A DNA stretch of 5,716 nt from Halorhodospira sp. Lineage in GTDB: Bacteria > Pseudomonadota > Gammaproteobacteria > Nitrococcales > Halorhodospiraceae. The stretch spans positions 1 through 5,716 of the forward strand of contig SKJZ01000127.1 of assembly GCA_007121755.1 (NCBI GenBank), given 5' to 3'. The notes beneath the pieces are model-generated. The model made no database searches. It was not told the DNA's origin and saw only the letters and a program-made list of their open reading frames with translations. A program made the position numbers and the translations under genes. Shown in pieces: positions 1-3,215 of the stretch (the stretch's first letter is position 1; every line of letters begins with the position of its first letter).

Positions 1-2
1 AG

Positions 3-54
3 GGCGCGCACAGGGATGTGCGCGCCGGCCGGAGCGCAGGATGCGCGTCCGGCC
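3..54. repeat. Two adjacent GC-rich hairpins, imperfect tandem repeat
   Basis: Two palindromes abut exactly. The first (3-26) has a perfect 10-bp stem, GGCGCGCACA with TGTGCGCGCC, around a GGGA loop of GNRA type. The second (27-54) has an outer 7-bp stem, GGCCGGA/TCCGGCC, an inner 5-bp stem, GCGCA/TGCGC, one bulged G and a 3-base loop. Their right halves are alike: 11-30 and 37-54 both read CAGG(G)ATG..CGCG..CCGGCC with small gaps, so they look like two copies of one unit. No T-run follows either, so they are not classical intrinsic terminators, although they could still end transcription of a gene left of the window. A REP-like intergenic repeat is the other reading. More copies could lie beyond the left edge. 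Confidence 0.6.
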
Positions 55-56
55 GG

Positions 57-153
57 GCCCGGCGAAGGACCGCAAAGGCGCAGCGTGTCCCCGCGAGGGA
101 GCGCCGCTCTGGCTGTGCTTGTCGTAACGTTTTGCCCTCCGGGGTAGCCGGGC
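57..153 (+). promoter_or_regulatory. Possible structured 5' leader upstream of slipin
   Basis: GCCCGGC at 57-63 is exactly complementary to GCCGGGC at 147-153, so a 7-bp helix could close an element of about 97 nt. Inside it, GGCGC (77-81) pairs with GCGCC (101-105) and TCCC (88-91) with GGGA (97-100), giving a two-part hairpin with a 6-nt bulge. A small hairpin CCC-TCCG-GGG sits at 135-144. The 5' arm also belongs to a 12-bp self-complementary palindrome (52-63), so alternative folds are possible. I do not recognise a known riboswitch family. In DNA this rich in G and C such pairings arise easily by chance, and I saw no clear promoter that would place the element in the transcript. Confidence 0.2.
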
Positions 154-219
154 GGTGAGGGTGCGAACTATGCTTGGTTCAGGCGCATAGACGGAACTCC
201 GAAAAGAAAGGAGAAGGTT

Positions 220-1017
220 ATGGAAACGGTTCTTATTGTCGTCCTCGCCGTAGTGCTCGGCCTGATCGCCTCGGCGATCCGTATCTTGCGGGAGTACGAG
301 CGGGGGGTCATTTTCCAACTCGGTCGTTTCTGGAAGGTCAAGGGGCCGGGTCTGATCCTGGTCATCCCGGTCATCCAGCAGATGGTCCGCGTCGACCTGC
401 GCACGGTGGTCATGGACGTTCCCAGCCAGGACGTGATCTCGCGCGACAACGTCTCTGTCGGAGTCAATGCGGTCCTCTACTTCCGCGTCATCGATCCGCA
501 ACGGGCGATTATCAACGTCGAGGACTTCTACACGGCGGTCAGTCAGTTGGCGCAGACGACCTTGCGCTCGGTGCTGGGTCAGCACGAACTCGACGAAATG
601 CTCGCCGAACGGGACAAGCTCAATGCCCATATTCAGGAGATTCTCGATCAGCAGACCGATCACTGGGGTGTGAAGGTCGCCAATGTGGAGATTAAGCACG
701 TCGATATCGACGAGTCGATGGTGCGCGCTATCGCTCAGCAGGCCGAGGCGGAACGTGCACGGCGCGCGAAGATCATCCACGCCGAGGGCGAGATGCAGGC
801 GGCGGAAAAGCTGCGCGACGCATCCGATATTCTCGGGCAGAGCCCGGCCTCGCTGACTCTGCGCTATCTGCAGACCCTGGTGACGCTGGGCAGTCAGAGC
901 GAGACGACCTCCATCGTCTTCCCGTTGCCGATCGACCTGATGAAGGCCTTCATGGCCAAAGTGAACTCTGCTGAAGGCGGCAAGCCGGGCGGCGGTCCGG
1001 CGGGCGCCGGTGGTTGA
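220..1017 (+). CDS. Slipin (stomatin-like SPFH/band 7 membrane protein)
   Basis: A 265-residue prokaryotic slipin. One N-terminal membrane segment (residues 3-20) anchors it in the inner membrane. The SPFH/band 7 domain starts at EYERGVIFQLGR (25-36) and the GPGL motif (42-45) and runs to about residue 190, with hallmark stretches DVPSQ (66-70), LAQTTLRSVLG (110-120) and WGVKVANVEIK (149-159). An Ala/Glu/Arg-rich coiled coil follows (about 166-205), then SPASLTLRYLQTL (208-220) and IVFPLPID (232-239), both close to human stomatin. The tail (252-265) is Gly/Pro-rich and probably disordered. The ATG is supported by AGGAG at 209-213, 6 bases upstream. Slipins oligomerise into membrane scaffolds and often pair with an NfeD-type protein; no nfeD is visible, though one could lie left of the window. 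It is unlikely to be HflK, HflC or QmcA, because the sequence tracks stomatin. xerD follows after 12 bases, so co-transcription is likely. The precise role is unknown. Confidence 0.95.
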   Translation: METVLIVVLAVVLGLIASAIRILREYERGVIFQLGRFWKVKGPGLILVIPVIQQMVRVDLRTVVMDVPSQDVISRDNVSVGVNAVLYFRVIDPQRAIINVEDFYTAVSQLAQTTLRSVLGQHELDEMLAERDKLNAHIQEILDQQTDHWGVKVANVEIKHVDIDESMVRAIAQQAEAERARRAKIIHAEGEMQAAEKLRDASDILGQSPASLTLRYLQTLVTLGSQSETTSIVFPLPIDLMKAFMAKVNSAEGGKPGGGPAGAGG

Positions 1018-1018
1018 C

Positions 1019-1023
1019 GGAGG
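1019..1023 (+). promoter_or_regulatory. Ribosome binding site fixing the xerD TTG start
   Basis: GGAGG sits 6 bases before TTG at 1030 and begins 1 base after the slipin stop codon. It is a strong Shine-Dalgarno match at good spacing and supports the unusual TTG start. Confidence 0.8.
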
Positions 1024-1029
1024 TCCGGC

Positions 1030-1980
1030 TTGACCGGTAGCGACGCTCCCGGCCGGGATGAGGGCGCCGGGATCGGCAAGGCGCTCTCACCGGCCGACCA
1101 GGCCCGCATTGAGGGGTTTCTCGACGCCGTATGGATGGAGCACGGCCTCTCGGAGCACACCCTGGCCGCCTATCGGAGCGATCTGGCCGGGGCGGCGCGC
1201 CACGTCGCGGCCGCCGGGAGCAGCCTGGAGCGGGCCGACCGGGCCGAGCTGTTCGGCTATCTGGCGGTGCGGGTGGAGGGCGGCGCGCGCCCCCGGACTA
1301 CCGCGCGCTTGGTCTCGTCGCTGCGGCGCTTCTACCGCTGGCTGCACCGGGAGGGCCTGCGGGAGGACGATCCGACCGCTGATTTGACCGCGCCCCGGTT
1401 AGGGCGTCCGCTGCCCGCGGCATTGACCGAGGCGGACGTCGAGGCGCTGCTGGCGGTCCCCGATGTCACCGACCCGGTCGGGCTGCGCGATCGGAGCATG
1501 CTGGAAGTCCTTTACGCCACCGGGCTGCGGGTTTCCGAGTTGGTGGGGTTGACGATGGATTCGGTCAATCGCCGCCAGGGCGTGGTGCGAGTCGTCGGCA
1601 AGGGTGGCCGGGAGCGGCTGGTGCCAATGGGCGAGGAGGCGGCAGAGTGGCTAGGCCGGTATCTCGGCGAGGGGCGGCCCGATCTCCTTGGGCAGAGGCC
1701 GGCGGAAGCGGTGTTCGTGACCCGGCGCGGGGAGGGGCTGACACGGCAGGCGTTCTGGTACCGGATCAAGCGGTATGCCGAGGCGGCCGCGATCACCAAG
1801 CCGCTTTCGCCCCATACGCTGCGCCACTCGTTTGCCACCCATCTGCTCAACCATGGCGCAGACCTGCGAGTGGTGCAGATGCTGTTGGGGCACTCCGATC
1901 TTTCCACCACGCAGATCTATACCCATGTCGCGCGCCACCGGCTGCGCGAGCTGCATGCCGAACACCATCCCCGCGGATAA
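1030..1980 (+). CDS. xerD: Tyrosine site-specific recombinase XerD
   Basis: A 316-residue tyrosine recombinase. With XerC it resolves chromosome dimers at dif during division under FtsK control. The N-terminal SAM-like DNA-binding domain covers about residues 24-115 (ARIEGFLDA, 25-33) and the catalytic domain about 130-305. All six catalytic residues are visible: R167 (in GLRVSE), K191 (in GKGGRERLVP), H262 and R265 (in SPHTLRHSFATH), H288 (in LLGHSD) and nucleophile Y297 (in TTQIYTHV). Their spacing equals that of E. coli XerD R148, K172, H244, R247, H270 and Y279. The C-terminus HHPRG also matches XerD. TTG at 1030 is the only ATG, GTG or TTG in frame between the slipin stop and residue 36, which already lies inside the conserved domain, so this start is forced. 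It adds about 19 residues relative to E. coli, rich in Gly and Asp. xerD next to dsbC is a conserved gammaproteobacterial order, which favours XerD over XerC or an integrase. Confidence 0.97.
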   Translation: MTGSDAPGRDEGAGIGKALSPADQARIEGFLDAVWMEHGLSEHTLAAYRSDLAGAARHVAAAGSSLERADRAELFGYLAVRVEGGARPRTTARLVSSLRRFYRWLHREGLREDDPTADLTAPRLGRPLPAALTEADVEALLAVPDVTDPVGLRDRSMLEVLYATGLRVSELVGLTMDSVNRRQGVVRVVGKGGRERLVPMGEEAAEWLGRYLGEGRPDLLGQRPAEAVFVTRRGEGLTRQAFWYRIKRYAEAAAITKPLSPHTLRHSFATHLLNHGADLRVVQMLLGHSDLSTTQIYTHVARHRLRELHAEHHPRG

Positions 1981-1993
1981 GGGGTTTCCAGTG

Positions 1994-2022
1994 GTGAGAA
2001 ACGGTTCTTCCTGGCGTAGAAT
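1994..2022 (+). promoter_or_regulatory. Candidate sigma70 promoter for dsbC
   Basis: A -10 box TAGAAT (2017-2022, 5 of 6 consensus) lies 17 bases downstream of a -35-like GTGAGA (1994-1999, 4 of 6). Transcription would begin near 2029, leaving a leader of about 30 nt before the dsbC ATG. The stretch is visibly less GC-rich than the flanking genes. CCTGG (2010-2014) and CCAGG (2023-2027) form an inverted repeat around the -10 box, which could be an operator half-site pair or a small hairpin. No upstream terminator separates it from xerD, so readthrough is also possible. Confidence 0.45.
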
Positions 2023-2047
2023 CCAGGGCAAATTGGGCTTCGTGATA

Positions 2048-2052
2048 GAGGG
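2048..2052 (+). promoter_or_regulatory. Ribosome binding site favouring the dsbC ATG
   Basis: GAGGG ends 6 bases before ATG (2059) but only 3 bases before the adjoining in-frame GTG (2056). The spacing favours ATG as the start. Confidence 0.5.
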
Positions 2053-2058
2053 CACGTG

Positions 2059-2781
2059 ATGGCTGCACGAGGGGTTCGACTGGTTTTTGCCGCGGTGTTG
2101 CTGGCGGCGCCGTGGGTGGCGGCCGGCGATTATGAAGGGCGGATCGAAATGGCGTTACAGGCCATCAATCCCGATCTGGCGATGGACTCGGTGCGGGAGA
2201 CGCCCATCGAGGGGCTCTATGAAGTGGTGGTGGGCGATCGCGTGGTCTACATGTCTAGCGACGGGCGCTATCTCATCCAAGGGGAGTTCATCGATCTGCG
2301 GACCGAGCGCTCAATCTCCGAAGCGCATTACCGCGAGGTTCGCCTCCGGGAGATCGAGGCGGTGCCCAAGTGGGAGATGGTGATCTATCCCGCCCAAGGC
2401 GAGCGCCGTGGCTGGGTGACGGTCTTTACCGATATCGAGTGCCCGTTCTGCCAGCGCCTACACCTGCACGTACCGGAACTCAACGAGAAGGGCGTCGAGG
2501 TGCGGTACATCATGATGCCGCGCAGTATTCCGTCCAGTTCCTACCGCAAGTCGGTTGCTGTCTACTGCGCGGACGACCGGGCCGCGGCCATGGATGCGGC
2601 CAAGGAAGGGACGCTGGAGGAGGCTGCCGAGGAGTGTCCGAACCCGATCCAGCAGCATGTGCAGATGGCCAGGGATCTGGGGATTCGCGCGACGCCGACG
2701 CTCATCACCCATGGTGGGCGGATCCACGAAGGGTATATGGAGACCGACGGGATATTGAACTTGGTGGAGTCGGATGAGTGA
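2059..2781 (+). CDS. dsbC: Periplasmic disulfide isomerase DsbC
   Basis: A 240-residue thiol:disulfide interchange protein that reshuffles wrong disulfides in periplasmic proteins and is kept reduced by DsbD. A Sec signal peptide is clear: two Arg in the first 7 residues, a hydrophobic core (8-21), and likely cleavage after A22 (V-A-A/G), leaving about 218 residues, close to mature E. coli DsbC. Residues 23-85 match the N-terminal dimerisation domain (DGRYLIQG at 68-75 parallels E. coli DGKHIIQG). A linker and the thioredoxin-fold domain follow, with VFTDIECPFC at 122-131. Active-site cysteines are C128 and C131; C170 and C193 correspond to the structural disulfide of E. coli DsbC; the cis-Pro loop is ATPT with P213. 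The active site reads CPFC where E. coli has CGYC. DsbG is less likely because of length, the second disulfide and the xerD neighbour. An in-frame GTG just upstream (2056) is a weaker start. The gene is probably transcribed from its own promoter in the 75-base gap after xerD. Confidence 0.95.
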   Translation: MAARGVRLVFAAVLLAAPWVAAGDYEGRIEMALQAINPDLAMDSVRETPIEGLYEVVVGDRVVYMSSDGRYLIQGEFIDLRTERSISEAHYREVRLREIEAVPKWEMVIYPAQGERRGWVTVFTDIECPFCQRLHLHVPELNEKGVEVRYIMMPRSIPSSSYRKSVAVYCADDRAAAMDAAKEGTLEEAAEECPNPIQQHVQMARDLGIRATPTLITHGGRIHEGYMETDGILNLVESDE

Positions 2782-2792
2782 CAGGGGGTGCG

Positions 2793-2822
2793 CCGGTGGG
2801 ACATCGGGTGATGTCCCACCGG
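2793..2822. terminator. Bidirectional hairpin between dsbC and fdxA
   Basis: CCGGTGGGACATC (2793-2805) pairs perfectly with GATGTCCCACCGG (2810-2822): a 13-bp stem with a 4-nt loop (GGGT on the + strand, ACCC on the - strand). It lies between the dsbC stop (2781) and the stop of the converging ferredoxin gene (2833), where a shared terminator is expected. Neither side has a T-run, so it would act as a pausing or RNA-stabilising hairpin, perhaps with Rho, rather than as a canonical intrinsic terminator. Confidence 0.75.
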
Positions 2823-2832
2823 GTGGCCGCGG

Positions 2833-3156
2833 TCAGCGCTCCAGGTGCTGGAACTTTCCGGCGACACCGTTCCAGTCGTCGGCGTCAGCCGGCGGCTCTT
2901 TCTTCTCGGTAAGGACAGGCCAAGCCTGAGCGAGTTCGGCGTTCAGTTCCAGGAACTTCTCTTGCTCGGGCGGCAGATCGTCCTCGGAGAAAATCGCCTC
3001 GGCGGGGCATTCGGGCTCGCAGAGGGTGCAGTCGATGCACTCGTCCGGGTCGATGGCCAGCATGTTCGGCCCTTCGTGGAAGCAGTCCACGGGGCAGACT
3101 TCCACACAATCGGTAAATTTACACTTGATGCAGTTTTCGGTGACGACGTAAGTCAT
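2833..3156 (-). CDS. fdxA: 7Fe-8S ferredoxin (FdxA / FdI type)
   Basis: A 107-residue soluble electron carrier, nearly colinear with Azotobacter vinelandii FdI and Pseudomonas FdxA. From the family, C9, C17 and C50 should bind the [3Fe-4S] cluster and C21, C40, C43 and C46 the [4Fe-4S] cluster; C12 and C25 correspond to non-ligand cysteines. The motifs CIKCKFTDCVEVCPVDC (9-25) and CIDCTLCEPECP (40-51) are intact. The long C-terminal extension (about 60-107), ending WNGVAGKFQHLER, is typical of FdI and absent from short 2x[4Fe-4S] ferredoxins. The ATG has GGAG 7 bases upstream (3164-3167 on the + strand). The gene follows mutS by 59 bases on the same strand, as in Pseudomonas, so a joint transcript is plausible. 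In Azotobacter FdI is tied to oxidative-stress control; the partner enzymes here are unknown. The protein is rich in Asp and Glu. Confidence 0.97.
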   Translation of the reverse strand: MTYVVTENCIKCKFTDCVEVCPVDCFHEGPNMLAIDPDECIDCTLCEPECPAEAIFSEDDLPPEQEKFLELNAELAQAWPVLTEKKEPPADADDWNGVAGKFQHLER

Positions 3157-3191
3157 GGGTTGGCTCCGTGTGGTTCAGGGTCCATCCGGGT

Positions 3192-3211
3192 CGCCGGTCC
3201 CGGCGCGCCGG
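3192..3211. repeat. Overlapping palindromes in the mutS-fdxA gap
   Basis: CCGGCGCGCCGG (3200-3211) is a perfect 12-bp palindrome 4 bases past the mutS stop. It overlaps a second inverted repeat, CGCCGG (3192-3197) with CCGGCG (3200-3205), so two mutually exclusive small hairpins are possible in the transcript. They could attenuate readthrough from mutS into fdxA or mark the 3' end of mutS mRNA. No T-run follows. I see no convincing promoter for fdxA in the 59-base gap (3157-3215). At this GC content chance is a fair explanation. Confidence 0.35.
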
Positions 3212-3215
3212 TATT

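Noticed and set aside
1..147. An open + frame from the left edge to TAG at 145-147, possibly the 3' end of an upstream gene.
   Set aside because: The translation is low-complexity Ala/Pro/Gly/Arg, resembles no family, and runs straight through the perfect hairpins. Openness is expected at this GC content.
57..160. Resemblance to a c-di-GMP-I (GEMM) riboswitch: GCAAAGGC and GGTAGCCGGGC.
   Set aside because: The required GGGCAAACC segment and GNRA hairpin before the GCAAAG element are missing, and the pairing pattern does not fit. Glycine and cobalamin riboswitch motifs are also absent.
169..174. TATGCT as a -10 box for slipin.
   Set aside because: No -35-like element occurs 16-18 bases upstream, and no sigma54 or heat-shock pattern fits, so a promoter call is not supported.
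1030..1980. Reading the tyrosine recombinase as a phage or island integrase.
   Set aside because: Length, catalytic spacing, C-terminus and the dsbC neighbour all match housekeeping XerD, and no attachment-site repeats or other mobile genes are visible.
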